Assembly: GCA_900469445.1 (NCBI GenBank)
Contig: UBXM01000001.1
Span: forward strand, 248,001-312,000
Origin: Hyphomicrobiales bacterium
Lineage (GTDB): Bacteria; Pseudomonadota; Alphaproteobacteria; Rhizobiales; Rhizobiaceae
DNA: 64,000 nucleotides
Reading direction: 5' to 3'
Positions 34,986-45,023 of this stretch are shown piece after piece (positions within the stretch are counted from its first letter, which is position 1; each line of letters opens with the position of its first letter). The notes under the pieces were generated by a model. It was given only the letters and a program-made list of their open reading frames with translations. It ran no database searches and was not told where the DNA came from. The translations under genes and the position numbers were made by a program.

Positions 34986-36011
34986 ATGCGTCTTTTTCCC
35001 TTGGCCACTCTCCTTGCCGCTCTTTCCGTCTCGACGGCAGCGGTGGCGGAAGATGTGGCGCAAAGGCCGAAACAGCTCCTGATGATCTCCTTCGATGGCG
35101 CAGGCTCGAACGCGCTGTGGCAACGCAGCCGCGATTTCGCCCGCAACAACAACGCCCGTTTCACCTATTTCCTCTCCTGTTCGCTGGTCATCCCCCGCGC
35201 CGACAAGGCCCGTTACCAGGGCCCCGGCAAGAAGGCGGGCCGCTCCAATATCGGCTTTGCGCAGGATGTTCCCGAGGCGAAAGCGCGTCTCGGCCATATC
35301 TGGCAGGCACATCAGGAAGGCCATGACATATCCAGCCATACCTGCGGCCATTTCGACGGCAAGGACTGGTCGGAGGCCGAATGGCGGCAGGAGATGACAA
35401 ACTTCCACGATGTCATGACCGATGCCTGGAAAGCGATCGGCGCTTCCGCCGAGGAACCGCAGGGCTGGCGAGACTTCATCGATAATGACATCCACGGTTT
35501 CCGCGCGCCCTATTTCTCCACCAGCACCGGCATGACCGAGGCGGAAAAGAAGGCCGGCTTCCAATATGACGCGAGCCTCGTCACCAAGGGGCCGACGATG
35601 CCCGAGACAAAGGACGGCCTCATCCGTTTCGGCCTGCCGCTGATCCCCGAAGGCCCGCAACAGCGGCCGATCATCGCCATGGACTACAATCTCTTCGTTC
35701 GCCATTCCGGCGGTATCGACAATCCGAGCCGCTCGGCCGAATTCGAGGAACGCGCCTATTCCGCCTTCCGCTCAGCCTTCGACAGGCAATATGACGGCGA
35801 CCGCATCCCCATGCAGATCGGCCTGCATTTCGTCGAGATGAATGCCGGCGCCTATTGGCGGGCGATGGAACGCCTCGCCTCTGAAGTCTGCGGCAAGGCT
35901 GACGTCGCCTGCGTCACCTATACCGAGGCGATCCGCATGCTGGAGGAACGCCGCTCTTCCGCCGGCCGAGACAGCGGCCGCGAGACCGACGACAACAGTT
36001 CAGCCGGATAG
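34986..36011 (+). CDS. Exported polysaccharide deacetylase-like protein (CE4 superfamily)
   Basis: A 341-residue precursor with a signal peptide ending at AVA (residue 21). The NodB-type motifs are altered: the first reads SFDGAG (Asp37 kept, second Asp replaced by Gly38), the His-rich second is SSHTCGH, and RAPYF with a downstream GLHFVEM resemble motifs 3-5. Metal binding is therefore uncertain. Such proteins deacetylate peptidoglycan, chitin-like or exopolysaccharide chains. It follows the PagL-like gene on the same strand and precedes a VanZ gene. Confidence 0.78.
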   Translation: MRLFPLATLLAALSVSTAAVAEDVAQRPKQLLMISFDGAGSNALWQRSRDFARNNNARFTYFLSCSLVIPRADKARYQGPGKKAGRSNIGFAQDVPEAKARLGHIWQAHQEGHDISSHTCGHFDGKDWSEAEWRQEMTNFHDVMTDAWKAIGASAEEPQGWRDFIDNDIHGFRAPYFSTSTGMTEAEKKAGFQYDASLVTKGPTMPETKDGLIRFGLPLIPEGPQQRPIIAMDYNLFVRHSGGIDNPSRSAEFEERAYSAFRSAFDRQYDGDRIPMQIGLHFVEMNAGAYWRAMERLASEVCGKADVACVTYTEAIRMLEERRSSAGRDSGRETDDNSSAG

Positions 36012-36123
36012 CGCTGAACCGTGGAGCCGCCATACATCCGCTCACGCGATATTTATCCCTTTCCATTAATCCCCTTGGCGCAGGCTGCTTCCGGCCTCCG
36101 CCCGCGCAAGATATGACAATTCA

Positions 36124-36474
36124 ATGACAATAAACCGCCTATTCAAATTCCTCCCATGGCTGGCGCTCGCCGCCGTCATCTTCGCAACGGTGTCGCCGAT
36201 CCGGTTGCGCCCCCAGGATTTCGCCTCGGTGGATGTCGATCGCGCCGGTGCCTTCGCCGTCATGGCGCTGCTTTTCGTGCTGGCCTATCCGCGGCAATGG
36301 ATGCTCTGCGCCATCCTGCTGATCGCCGGCGCCGGCGGTATCGAACTCCTGCAGTTCCTCTCGCCCAGCCGTCACGCCCATCTCGACGATGCCTTAGTCA
36401 AGGCGGCCGGTGCGGCAACAGGCTGCCTGATCGGCTGGACGATCAACCGCATGCGCCTACCCGCCCCCGCCTGA
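36124..36474 (+). CDS. VanZ-like small membrane protein
   Basis: A 116-residue protein with about four hydrophobic segments and the VanZ-type core GGIELLQFLSPSRHAHLDDALVKAAGAATGCLIGW. The family is named after a teicoplanin resistance accessory protein, but most members have no known function. It follows the deacetylase by 112 bases and may belong to the same envelope-related unit. Confidence 0.8.
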   Translation: MTINRLFKFLPWLALAAVIFATVSPIRLRPQDFASVDVDRAGAFAVMALLFVLAYPRQWMLCAILLIAGAGGIELLQFLSPSRHAHLDDALVKAAGAATGCLIGWTINRMRLPAPA

Positions 36475-36855
36475 GACTGCGCCCTTTGCCCAAAAACGGG
36501 GATGAAGTCGCCCGATTTTTTTAGCCAGGGCGAGCAGGATCAGATACTTGCGATTTTTTTGTCCCCCATCTCATCCCCGCATTGAAACCCACAGCCATAA
36601 TCGGCCCGTCATCGGATGGGAAACCGGGTTCGCGAGCCGGAATTCGTCCTCGGGTTTCAGACCCGGTTTCCGGTGATGGTCGCAGCCGATGCGACGGGAG
36701 GACCTGACAAGTCCTCCACAAGGCATCGGAAGCGGTCGGGGCAGGCAAACGCCTGACATACCCAATGCAATAGAATACCCGCCTGCCCCATTCCCGAAAG
36801 CCAGACCGCACCGGCCACCTCTTCGACGATAAGGCCAGCGCAGTCACCCAAACGC
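36475..36855. other. Intergenic region with several inverted repeats
   Basis: No supported gene. It contains GGAAACCGGGT (36619-36629) with ACCCGGTTTCC (36661-36671), GTCGCA/TGCGAC (36679-36695), and two CGATTTTTTT tracts (from about 36513 and 36551) near GGGGATGA/TCATCCCC arms. It could be a palindromic repeat remnant or a structured RNA. Antisense and sense frames here lack ribosome sites. Confidence 0.4.
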
Positions 36856-36886
36856 AAAACCGCGCCGGATCGAAAATCCGGCGCGG
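36856..36886 (-). terminator. Rho-independent terminator of bacA
   Basis: Eleven-base perfect stem CCGCGCCGGAT/ATCCGGCGCGG (36860-36886) with a five-base loop. Read on the minus strand it is followed by TTTTGCGTTT, so it serves bacA. Confidence 0.85.
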
Positions 36887-36913
36887 CCCAAAATGCTTGT
36901 TTTTTTTGCTGGA

Positions 36914-38191
36914 TCAGGTCGGCTTGTTCGCCGCCATATCGCCACCCTCGGCTTCGCGGGCCAGATAATTCTGATCGATCTGCGGCAGCGGTTCGTCGTA
37001 TATCACCGCTTCGAATGCCTTAAGGCGCTTATAGATCGACATCAGTTCGACGATCGTCGTCCAAGAATTGATGAGATACTGGAAAGACCCTCTGACCTGA
37101 TCGAAAACATTGCCGACCTGGGTAAATACCCCAAGCGTTATCTTTCCCGCCGCGATGGAGGGGATAAGCACGATCAAGCTGTAGAGATTGTCGGCCTGTA
37201 GATAGAAAATGCGGGCGATGTTGAAATAGAGGTAGTGGAAATAGAGACGGAAATAATTCTTCCGAACATTTCCAAACAGCTCCTGGACGGTCGCAGGCTG
37301 GGCGCGATCCTCGTGATCCTCGCCATAGACCAGTTCCTTGCGGAACGCCGCTTCAACGCGCTGATTGCGGAATTCCAGGCCCGGCAACTTGATGCCGACA
37401 AGAGCCAGAAACCCGGTGCCGAAGACCGACCAGACGATCGCCGCCCAGACCAGAGCGTGCGGGATTTCGCCGATGATCGGCAACTCGCTGATCGTCTCGG
37501 AAAATGTGAAAAGAACCGGCATGAAGGCAATCAGCGTCATGACCGCGCGGACAAGGCCGACACCGAGACTTTCGACCGTGCTGGAAAACCGCATAGTGTC
37601 TTCCTGCACACGCTGTGACGCGCCCTCGATATGCCGAAGCCTGCCCCAGTTGGCCATGTAGAATTCGTTCATCGCCGTGCGCCAGCGGAAGATGTAGTGG
37701 CTGACGAAAAACAGGTTGAGAACGCTGACGGTGATGGCCACGAAGGCAATGCCTGTAATTCCAAGCAAGCCGGAATAAAGCTGTTGCGCCGTTACCGGTG
37801 CAGTTTTAGCCAGCGCCTGCTGGATGAGGTCGTAATACGGTCCATACCAAGCATTGAACGCGACATTGACCTGAACGGAAAAATAGGTGGCGAATATTAT
37901 CAGCGATGTGCCGAGAACGGACCACATCTGCCACCGATGCGGAGCGAATGAGAACCACACTGCCGCAAACAACCCGGTTGCCGCTAGGTAATAGACATAA
38001 AACCACAGATATGCCGAGTTCCAGAACAGCGACATTCCAATTTCTGCGGCTTCTCCCGAGGGAGCAGGACTAAGCCCGATAATCGATCCGAGCTGGCTTC
38101 CGCCGGAGTACCAAGAGGTGATGACCAAAGCGGCCCACAATAATGCGGATGGAAAGAAGATTTTCGGTTTAGGAAAGAAGGAATGGAACAC
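36914..38191 (-). CDS. bacA: BacA peptide/VLCFA-related inner-membrane transporter (SbmA/BacA family)
   Basis: A 425-residue protein with about seven to eight membrane segments and the SbmA/BacA fold throughout ([47 protein letters not shown]-like [29 protein letters not shown] stretch). S. meliloti BacA (420 residues) is a proton-driven importer of antimicrobial and plant NCR peptides, needed for bacteroid survival and chronic infection and for lipid A very-long-chain fatty acid content. No nucleotide-binding domain is attached, as expected. Confidence 0.93.
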   Translation of the reverse strand: MFHSFFPKPKIFFPSALLWAALVITSWYSGGSQLGSIIGLSPAPSGEAAEIGMSLFWNSAYLWFYVYYLAATGLFAAVWFSFAPHRWQMWSVLGTSLIIFATYFSVQVNVAFNAWYGPYYDLIQQALAKTAPVTAQQLYSGLLGITGIAFVAITVSVLNLFFVSHYIFRWRTAMNEFYMANWGRLRHIEGASQRVQEDTMRFSSTVESLGVGLVRAVMTLIAFMPVLFTFSETISELPIIGEIPHALVWAAIVWSVFGTGFLALVGIKLPGLEFRNQRVEAAFRKELVYGEDHEDRAQPATVQELFGNVRKNYFRLYFHYLYFNIARIFYLQADNLYSLIVLIPSIAAGKITLGVFTQVGNVFDQVRGSFQYLINSWTTIVELMSIYKRLKAFEAVIYDEPLPQIDQNYLAREAEGGDMAANKPT

Positions 38192-38315
38192 GGAGCGGGG
38201 TGCTTTCCTGAGTTCGTAGCTGCGGGGTGCGGTGTTAGGCCGGGAAATTATGGCAATCGCGTGGATGCGGCAATGGCCGCACCGCTTTGTTACGCATTTG
38301 TAACCACCTTCATCC

Positions 38316-39494
38316 TCAGCGAATACGTCTTGCGACGATTGCAGCCAGCGTCACGCAGACAATAAGCACAGCCGTCGCGATCAATGTCGGCAAGGCGAAA
38401 CTGCCGCTTTTCTCCGCCGCCCAGCCGGCCACTAGCGGACCGATGATCTGCCCGACCCCGAAGGCCGCCGTCATCGAGGCGAGCGCCCGGCGTGGGCTCT
38501 CCGCCGCAAGCGCCCCGCCGAGCTGCAATCCATAGGCGGTGATCACCATGAAGGTCGCGCCGAGCAGCAGCCCGCCGAACAGCGCCCCGGCCGTCGGCGG
38601 CAGCAGCACCGAACAGACAACGCCGATCGCAAGCACGCTCATCGCCACAGTGTAGGATCGTGCAAGTCCGATGCGGATCGCCAGCGGATGCCAGGCAAGC
38701 AGCGAGACGGCGGCAGCACATCCGGTGACGAACCATGCGAGAAATTCGATGACGGGCCCCGCATCCCCCTGCCTTGCGATCGTCACCAGGAAGGTCGCGG
38801 TAATCACGTAACCGAAGCCGAACAGCCCGTAGGACGTGGTCAGCAGCACCAGCGGCAGCTTCCATCTGAGTGGCGGCTCCACCTTGCGTTCCGTTGCTCC
38901 GTGTGGCCGCGGCAGCATCCATTGCACCAGAAGAACGGCAGCAAGCGTGATCGCCGCACCGGCCAACCAGTTGATCCGCCAGCCATGTGCCGCATCGCCC
39001 GCCGCCATATTGACGATCAGCGCCAGTGCCGATGACAGCGCGATGCCGAGCCCCACTCCGCCGAAATGCAGAAAATTGACCACATGCCCCCGACTGCCGC
39101 CCTGTTTTGCATAGGGAAGCACGATCGAGGAGGTGAGGATCATCGCCAGCGCGCTTGCCAGTCCCGCAAGAAAGCGGATGGCGACAAATGCCGTGACCGA
39201 TGTGGTCAGCGCCATGGCCGCCATCAGGATCGCGGTCGCCGCAAGCGCCGAAAGCGCGATCACTCTTTCACGCCCAGCCGCCCAGCCCTGCCCCGCAAGA
39301 ATGGCGCCGGCCAGATATCCGGCGAAATTGCCGGCGGCAATATACCCTGCATCCGCCGACGAGATCGGAATACCGGCAATCATGCCCGGCAGGACGGGCG
39401 TGTAGAAGAAGCGGCCAAATCCCATGGCGGCAGCCATGGCAATCGCGCCGGAAAGGCCAACGACGCGAAGGTTCAATCGAGGGGTCATGTCCAT
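38316..39494 (-). CDS. MFS transporter, YbfB/YjiJ type
   Basis: About 392 residues with twelve hydrophobic segments. The start ([22 protein letters not shown]) and the GRFxxxxxxP pattern are characteristic of YbfB/YjiJ proteins. Substrate unknown. Start set at ATG 39494 (MDMTPRLN); ATG 39488 is equally possible, and neither has a strong ribosome site, while the frame opens further upstream. Divergent from the 72-residue gene at 39691. Confidence 0.8.
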   Translation of the reverse strand: MDMTPRLNLRVVGLSGAIAMAAAMGFGRFFYTPVLPGMIAGIPISSADAGYIAAGNFAGYLAGAILAGQGWAAGRERVIALSALAATAILMAAMALTTSVTAFVAIRFLAGLASALAMILTSSIVLPYAKQGGSRGHVVNFLHFGGVGLGIALSSALALIVNMAAGDAAHGWRINWLAGAAITLAAVLLVQWMLPRPHGATERKVEPPLRWKLPLVLLTTSYGLFGFGYVITATFLVTIARQGDAGPVIEFLAWFVTGCAAAVSLLAWHPLAIRIGLARSYTVAMSVLAIGVVCSVLLPPTAGALFGGLLLGATFMVITAYGLQLGGALAAESPRRALASMTAAFGVGQIIGPLVAGWAAEKSGSFALPTLIATAVLIVCVTLAAIVARRIR

Positions 39495-39690
39495 GTTCTT
39501 GCTTATGGCAGCGCGGCATGCCCCGCACAAATCAGCATTTTTCATCGCCACCGGAATAATTTGAATGTTTCTACCTGGAAAGCAGCCGCAGTAACGAATT
39601 GGTGCACTGCGGAGCAGCATTTGTCTTGTTGTTGACACGAATGCCCGTCATGGTCTGCTTCGTGCCAAATCAACAGACGGGAGGCGCAAC

Positions 39691-39909
39691 ATGGATCGTG
39701 ACCTGACCGTATCGGAAGTCCTGGTGGACCCGCTGATCGCGCAGCTGCGGAAGGCGGACCTGATCGGCAATGCCGCATTCGCACAACTTATGGAAAGCGC
39801 CGCTCGCGTTCACGCGCGCCGCGAAATCGACAATCTCGGTGAAGAACGCGCGACAGCCTTTTATTGCGCCATCGAGGCTGCCAACCGGGCTGAAGCCTGC
39901 ATCCGCTAA
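39691..39909 (+). CDS. Small hypothetical protein (72 residues)
   Basis: A short soluble, mostly helical and acidic protein. The ribosome site GGGAGG stands six bases before ATG 39691, and the codon use (third-position G/C) matches neighbours, so I take it as real. No motif is recognised. It is divergent from the MFS gene, 196 bases between starts. Confidence 0.65.
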   Translation: MDRDLTVSEVLVDPLIAQLRKADLIGNAAFAQLMESAARVHARREIDNLGEERATAFYCAIEAANRAEACIR

Positions 39910-40020
39910 AGCAATTTCAGCACCAGTGGAGACGGTTCTGCGCATGATATTGCGCCAAACCGAAGCGTTTCCGGTCGCCGCCTTCGCCGCGACCGGCAGT
40001 TCAATCGGTCTAGACTAACC

Positions 40021-40776
40021 TCAACTTGCCAGCGTCAGGATCAGCGGCCCGTTCTTGGTCGCGACGATCGTGTGCTCGTATTGAACCGTGGGCGCGCTCG
40101 GATCGCTGTAGAGCGTCCACGGATCGTCATTGTCGCCGTCTTCCGCCCAGGTTCCGCCGAGCGACAGGAACGGCTCGACGGTAAACACCAGCCCCTCTTC
40201 CATGATCCGGCGTTCGCTCTTTTCCGGCCAGGTCGGAATTTCCTTCGGCTCGTCATGCAGGGTCAGCCCGATGCCGTGGCTCGAAAGATTGGTGATCAGC
40301 GTGTAGCGGTTCTTCTTGGCGAAGGCGCCGATCGAATTGCCGATGCCGGCAATCGGGGCACCTGCCTTCACCTGCTGCAACCCGGTCCACAGGGCCCGCT
40401 TGCCGTCGCGGCAGAGCTTTTCGATTTCGCGACGAACCGGCGGCACCGCATAGGAAGAGCCGCAATCGCCGAAAAATCCGTCTTTCACGGCGGAAACGTC
40501 GATATTGACGAGATCGCCGGCCTTGATCACCCGGCCACCCGGAATGCCGTGCGCAACCTCTTCATTGACGCTGATGCAGGTCGCGCCGGGAAACTGGTAG
40601 CAGGTCTCCGGCGCCGATTGCGCGCCATTGTCTTCCAGGATCTTGCGGCCGATATCGTCGAGTTCCTTGGTGGTGATTCCCGGCTCCAGTGACTTCGCCA
40701 TCGTCTCCATAGCCTGGGCGCAGAGCCGGCCGATCGCTTTCAGCTTGTCGAGTTCGTCTTCACTGGAGATTACCAT
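40021..40776 (-). CDS. map: Methionine aminopeptidase, type I
   Basis: A 251-residue metalloprotease that removes the initiator Met. The five metal ligands can be seen: the two Asp in NIDVSAVKDGFFGD, His in LSSHGIG, Glu in FTVEPF and Glu in QYEHT. Length and motifs are those of the type I enzyme. It follows the flavin monooxygenase gene by 28 bases and may be co-transcribed. GAGGAAACG lies upstream of ATG 40776. Confidence 0.94.
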   Translation of the reverse strand: MVISSEDELDKLKAIGRLCAQAMETMAKSLEPGITTKELDDIGRKILEDNGAQSAPETCYQFPGATCISVNEEVAHGIPGGRVIKAGDLVNIDVSAVKDGFFGDCGSSYAVPPVRREIEKLCRDGKRALWTGLQQVKAGAPIAGIGNSIGAFAKKNRYTLITNLSSHGIGLTLHDEPKEIPTWPEKSERRIMEEGLVFTVEPFLSLGGTWAEDGDNDDPWTLYSDPSAPTVQYEHTIVATKNGPLILTLAS

Positions 40777-40804
40777 TGCGGGTCGTTTCCTCGTTTATGT
40801 CTTT

Positions 40805-41866
40805 TTAGTTCGTCTGCGATGTGGCCCGCTCAGCCGATCCGGTCAATTCCTTTCTGACGATCGGCGCGACCTTGGTACCGTAAAGCTCGATACCGCGCAT
40901 GATCTGGTCATGCGGCATAAGGCCGATCGCCATCTGCAACAGGAAGCGATCCATATTGAACACCCTGTGGGCGGCAATGATCTTTTCGGCCACCAGTTCC
41001 GGCTCGCCGACGAAAAGATTGCCGAGTGGCGAGCGGGCCTGATCGAAATGCGCCCGGTTGGTCGGCCCCCATCCACGCTCGCGGCCGATCCGGTTCATCA
41101 CCTCAGCCTGCGGACCGTAAAACTGGTCGGCAGCGGCCTCGGTCGTATCGGCGATGAAACCATGGACATTGATGCTGGTCTTGAGCTTCGCCGGATCGTG
41201 CCCCGCTTTTGCACCCGCCTCGCGATAGAGATCGGCAAACGGCTTGAAGCGTGGATATTCCCCACCGATAATCGCGATCGCCAGCGGCAGGCCGAGCGTT
41301 CCGGCCCGAACGACCGATTGCGGCGTGCCGCCAACGGCGATCCACACCGGCAACTGCTCCTGCAGCGGCCGCGGATAGACGCCATGTCCATTGATCGGCG
41401 CGCGCATCTGCCCCTTCCAGCTGACGATATCCTCGTCGCGAAGCTTGAGCAGAAGATCGAGCTTTTCGGTGAAAAGCGCGTCGTAATCTCCCAGATCATA
41501 TCCGAACAGCGGGAAGGATTCGATGAACGACCCACGCCCTGCCATGATCTCGGCGCGTCCGCCGGAAATCAGGTCGACGGTCGCAAACTGCTGGAACACC
41601 CGCACCGGATCGTCCGAACTCAGCACCGTAACGGCGCTGCTCAACCGGATTGTCTTCGTCCGGGCAGCAGCAGCGGCCAGCACCGTCGAAGGCGACGAGA
41701 TCACGTAGTCGGGCCGATGATGTTCGCCGAGCCCGAAGACGTCGAGACCGACCTGATCGGCCAGCTCGATCTCTTCGAGAAGGTTCTTCAATCGCCTTGC
41801 GCCTTCCGCACCCTTGTCGAGCGCATTTGCGTCCACATCGCCGAATGTATGAAGCCCGAGTTCCAT
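40805..41866 (-). CDS. LLM-class flavin-dependent oxidoreductase (luciferase-like)
   Basis: A 353-residue TIM-barrel monooxygenase of the bacterial luciferase superfamily: [37 protein letters not shown] is typical, followed by [11 protein letters not shown] and FPLFGYDL. Substrate unknown; it uses reduced flavin from a separate reductase. ATG 41866 was chosen because AAGGA lies seven bases upstream and the family starts MELGLHTF; the longer frame adds 37 unlikely residues. Confidence 0.88.
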   Translation of the reverse strand: MELGLHTFGDVDANALDKGAEGARRLKNLLEEIELADQVGLDVFGLGEHHRPDYVISSPSTVLAAAAARTKTIRLSSAVTVLSSDDPVRVFQQFATVDLISGGRAEIMAGRGSFIESFPLFGYDLGDYDALFTEKLDLLLKLRDEDIVSWKGQMRAPINGHGVYPRPLQEQLPVWIAVGGTPQSVVRAGTLGLPLAIAIIGGEYPRFKPFADLYREAGAKAGHDPAKLKTSINVHGFIADTTEAAADQFYGPQAEVMNRIGRERGWGPTNRAHFDQARSPLGNLFVGEPELVAEKIIAAHRVFNMDRFLLQMAIGLMPHDQIMRGIELYGTKVAPIVRKELTGSAERATSQTN

Positions 41867-42084
41867 GGAAAATCCTTTGATGCGCATAGGAGCGTAAAGT
41901 GGAATGGTTTTAAGCTTCAGATAGAGAGCGCAGGCCCCAAGCGCAAACCGCAAACCATCGAACTTAACCTTCGACAAATTCGATAGCTGCGCTACTTTCC
42001 GCTGGCCGCTCTTCTGGTGATCATCAAATCCAGCGGCGACACTTCAGGCATTCTTCTCGTATCGCCCGGAAATTTGGGGGAAAC

Positions 42085-43626
42085 ATGAGCTTCTTCGAAA
42101 GCCTTCTCGTCCTGATCCTCGTGGCGATCATGCTTCTGCAGGTATCACGGCGGCTTCGAATGCCCTATCCGTCGATGCTGGCGCTGGCCGGTGCGGCGGT
42201 GGCGCTCATTCCCGGCACGCCGGTGATCAATATCGATCCGGCGACCGCACTTGCCCTCTTCATCGCCCCCGCCCTTCTCGATGCCGCCTTCGACTTTCCG
42301 CTCGGCATCGCCAAACGTTTCTGGCTGCCGCTGGTCGCCTTCGCCATCGGCGGCGTTATCGTCACGGCCGCATCCGTCGCCTGGGTCGGCTGGGCCTTTG
42401 CGGGGCTGCCGGTCGCAGCAGCCGTGGTGCTCGGCGCAATCGTCGCCCCGCCGGATGCCGCAGCCGCAACGGCCATGCTGTCGACCATGTCCATCCCGCG
42501 CGAAACCGATACGATCCTGCGCGGCGAAAGCCTGTTCAACGATGCGGCAGCCCTTCTGATCTTCGACGCGGCGCTGGCGATCCAGTCGGCGGGTCACCTC
42601 AACACCGAGGTCGGCCTGCATCTGGCACTCGCCGTGCCGGGCGGCATCATCTTCGGCATTCTCGCCGCCCGCCTCATCCGCCGCCTCACTCAGTCGGTCA
42701 GCGGCACGCTCGGCGGCAATGTCATGCAGTTTGCCCAGACGTTTCTGCTCTGGATCATCGCGACGCGGCTTCACTTATCCGCCGTGCTCGCCGTCGTCTG
42801 CTGCGGCATGACGCTCGCCCAGATGTCGGAAGCCCGCTCGTCGGCGCGCATGCGGGTGCAGTCCTATGCCGTCTGGAGTGCCGCCGTCTTCGTCTTGAAT
42901 GTCATGGCCTTCCTGCTCATGGGCATGCAGGCCCGCGCCATCCTGTCGGACATGGAGCCCGGCCACCTGGGCGATGCCGTCACCTTTGCCGGCCTTGTCG
43001 TGGTCACCGTCATCGTCGTCAGGCTCGTCGTCTGCATCGGCTTCAATCGCATCCATGCCTATTACGCCCATCGCGCCGGAAGGCCGGAACCGGCGACGAT
43101 GAAGCAGGCGGTGCTGGCCGGCTGGTGCGGCATGCGCGGGCTCGTCACGCTTGCCACCGCCTTCGCCCTTCCCGCGGATTTCCCCCAGCGCGACATCGTC
43201 GTTCTCGCCGCCTTCGCCGTCGTGCTGGCAACTTTGGTGGCACAGGGCCTGACCCTGGTGCCGCTGATCAACTGGCTCGGGCTCGACCGCCGGGACGAAG
43301 GCCTGCGCGAACTCACCAAGCTTCGGGCGCATATCGCCAGAGCCGGTTTCATGAAGCTGGAAAACGCTACCGGCCCGGAGGCGGAGATGCTGCGCAACAA
43401 TTTCAAGCTGGAAAAACACGGTAGCCTGCATGACGAGGGAGCGGCAGCGCTTGCGACCTATCGACGGCTGGCGCTCGATGCGATCAACGCCCAGCGCGAG
43501 GCGCTCGAAAGCCTGCGCGACGACAACAGGCTTACCGTCGACGAATACAATCTGTTTCTCGAAGAGATCGACTGGCGCGAGCTTTCGGTACTGCCGGAAG
43601 AAGAGCGCCGGATCGAGGAAATATGA
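42085..43626 (+). CDS. CPA1-type Na+(K+)/H+ antiporter
   Basis: A 513-residue membrane protein with about twelve spans and a C-terminal cytosolic helical tail of 100 residues. The ion-site stretch GAIVAPPDAAAATAML keeps the Asp, followed by RGESLFNDAAALLIFDAAL and GWCGMRGLVTLATAFALP, all typical of NhaP/YjcE exchangers. It exports Na+ or K+ for protons, in pH and salt homeostasis. GGGGGAAAC precedes ATG 42085. Confidence 0.88.
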   Translation: MSFFESLLVLILVAIMLLQVSRRLRMPYPSMLALAGAAVALIPGTPVINIDPATALALFIAPALLDAAFDFPLGIAKRFWLPLVAFAIGGVIVTAASVAWVGWAFAGLPVAAAVVLGAIVAPPDAAAATAMLSTMSIPRETDTILRGESLFNDAAALLIFDAALAIQSAGHLNTEVGLHLALAVPGGIIFGILAARLIRRLTQSVSGTLGGNVMQFAQTFLLWIIATRLHLSAVLAVVCCGMTLAQMSEARSSARMRVQSYAVWSAAVFVLNVMAFLLMGMQARAILSDMEPGHLGDAVTFAGLVVVTVIVVRLVVCIGFNRIHAYYAHRAGRPEPATMKQAVLAGWCGMRGLVTLATAFALPADFPQRDIVVLAAFAVVLATLVAQGLTLVPLINWLGLDRRDEGLRELTKLRAHIARAGFMKLENATGPEAEMLRNNFKLEKHGSLHDEGAAALATYRRLALDAINAQREALESLRDDNRLTVDEYNLFLEEIDWRELSVLPEEERRIEEI

Positions 43627-43689
43627 GCCTTCGGCGGGCTGAATGAGTTCATCAGCCCGTCGAAACAATGCGTTGAAAAGAAGAGGAAA

Positions 43690-44151
43690 TCAGAAGGTCT
43701 TCGCCACTTCGGCCATCTGGTCGGCGACGATGCCCCAGCCTTCTTCGAAACCCATTTCCTGATGCGCCTTCATGTCCTCTTCGTTCCAGTGGACGGCAGT
43801 CGCCGTGTAACGTGAGCGCCCGTTGCCCAGATCCTCGAATTCCAGAATGCCGGTCATGAACGGTTTTTCCGAAGGCACCCAGCCGACAGTATAAGCATCA
43901 GTAAAGACGAGCTTGCGCCCCGGAACCACTTCCAGATAGACGCCCGGATTGGGGATCTTTTCGCCGTTCGGCCCTTCCATCAGCACAAAACTCTCGCCGC
44001 CCGGGCGCAGATCGGAACGTGCCTCGGTGACCTTCCATGGCAAAGGGCAGAACCATTCGCCGAACCGTTCCGGCGTCGTCCACACCTTGAACAGTTTCTC
44101 GGCGGGCACGTCGAATTCGCGGGTGATCTGCAGCTTGTAGGTGGCGGTCAT
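43690..44151 (-). CDS. SRPBCC/AHSA1-domain protein
   Basis: A 153-residue START-like fold protein of the Aha1 C-terminal-homology group: YKLQITREFDVPAEKLFKVWTTPERFGEWF at the start, HWNEEDMKAHQEMGFEEGWG near the end. Function unknown. ATG 44151 has GGGAGA seven bases before it; a start at 44181 would add ten residues. Unlike the pair at 22.7 kb, no ArsR gene is adjacent. Confidence 0.85.
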   Translation of the reverse strand: MTATYKLQITREFDVPAEKLFKVWTTPERFGEWFCPLPWKVTEARSDLRPGGESFVLMEGPNGEKIPNPGVYLEVVPGRKLVFTDAYTVGWVPSEKPFMTGILEFEDLGNGRSRYTATAVHWNEEDMKAHQEMGFEEGWGIVADQMAEVAKTF

Positions 44152-44261
44152 CGTCCTGTCTCCCTTTGAGGTCTGATCCATCGCATCCGATGTTGAACCT
44201 AGGACGAAGGTGAAGACGGAAAACCGACAGGACCGGAGATTCTTTCTCCGGCCGTCAGGAA

Positions 44262-45023
44262 TTATCGCAGATAATGGATATGCGGCCTCGCGTGATGCGG
44301 CGAGGTTTCCACCCGCGCATCGACGGAAAACACCTCGCGCAGCAGATCCTGCGTCAGGATTTCTTCCGGCGCACCGGAAGCGACGATCCTGCCCTTCTGC
44401 ATGATGATCAGCCGGTCGCAGAACATTGCCGCATGGTTGAGGTCGTGCAGCGCGATGATGCTGGTGATCGGCAGGCCGGAGACAAGCCGCATCAGGCTGA
44501 TCTGGTGCTGGATGTCGAGATGGTTGGTCGGCTCGTCGAGGATCAGCTCCTTCGGCGATTGCGCCAAAGCGCGGGCAATATGGGCGCGCTGCTTTTCACC
44601 GCCCGACAGGCTCTGCCAGCGGTCGTCGCGTTTCTCGGTCATCCCGGCGCGGGCGAGCGCTTCCGAAACAGCGTCATCATCCGCCTTCGACCAGCCCGAA
44701 AACATCGAGCGGTGGGGAAAGCGGCCGAGCTTGACCACATCGATGACCTTGAGGTTGGAATTGGTCGTCGCATGCTGTTCGACAAAGGCGACACGCTGCG
44801 CCATCACACGTCGGCCGATCGTCCTGATATCCCGCCCTTCAAGCGTGACATTGCCCGAATGCGGCTTCTTCAGCCCGGCAAGCAGCCGCAGAAGCGAGGT
44901 CTTGCCCGATCCGTTCGGCCCCAGAAGCCCGAGCATCTGGCCGGGCCGCGCCTCGAAGGATACGCCGTCGAGAATGGTCTTGCGGCCGATCTTCCAGGAG
45001 AGATTGTCGGTCCTGATGCTCAT
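44262..45023 (-). CDS. Metal-chelate/siderophore ABC transporter, ATP-binding subunit
   Basis: A 253-residue FecE/FepC/BtuD-type ATPase: Walker A GPNGSGKTS, signature SLSGGEKQRAHIARAL, Walker B LILDEPTNHLD and a switch His in ALHDLNHAAMFCD. Third gene of a binding protein-permease-ATPase operon with four-base overlaps. A short hairpin CCGGAGA/TCTCCGG (44233-44251) follows without a good U-run. Confidence 0.9.
   Translation of the reverse strand: MSIRTDNLSWKIGRKTILDGVSFEARPGQMLGLLGPNGSGKTSLLRLLAGLKKPHSGNVTLEGRDIRTIGRRVMAQRVAFVEQHATTNSNLKVIDVVKLGRFPHRSMFSGWSKADDDAVSEALARAGMTEKRDDRWQSLSGGEKQRAHIARALAQSPKELILDEPTNHLDIQHQISLMRLVSGLPITSIIALHDLNHAAMFCDRLIIMQKGRIVASGAPEEILTQDLLREVFSVDARVETSPHHARPHIHYLR

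Noticed and set aside
36521..36847. 108-codon minus-strand frame between vanZ and bacA
   Set aside because: GTG start without ribosome site, Arg/Pro-rich shadow-like composition, and it runs through the inverted repeats.
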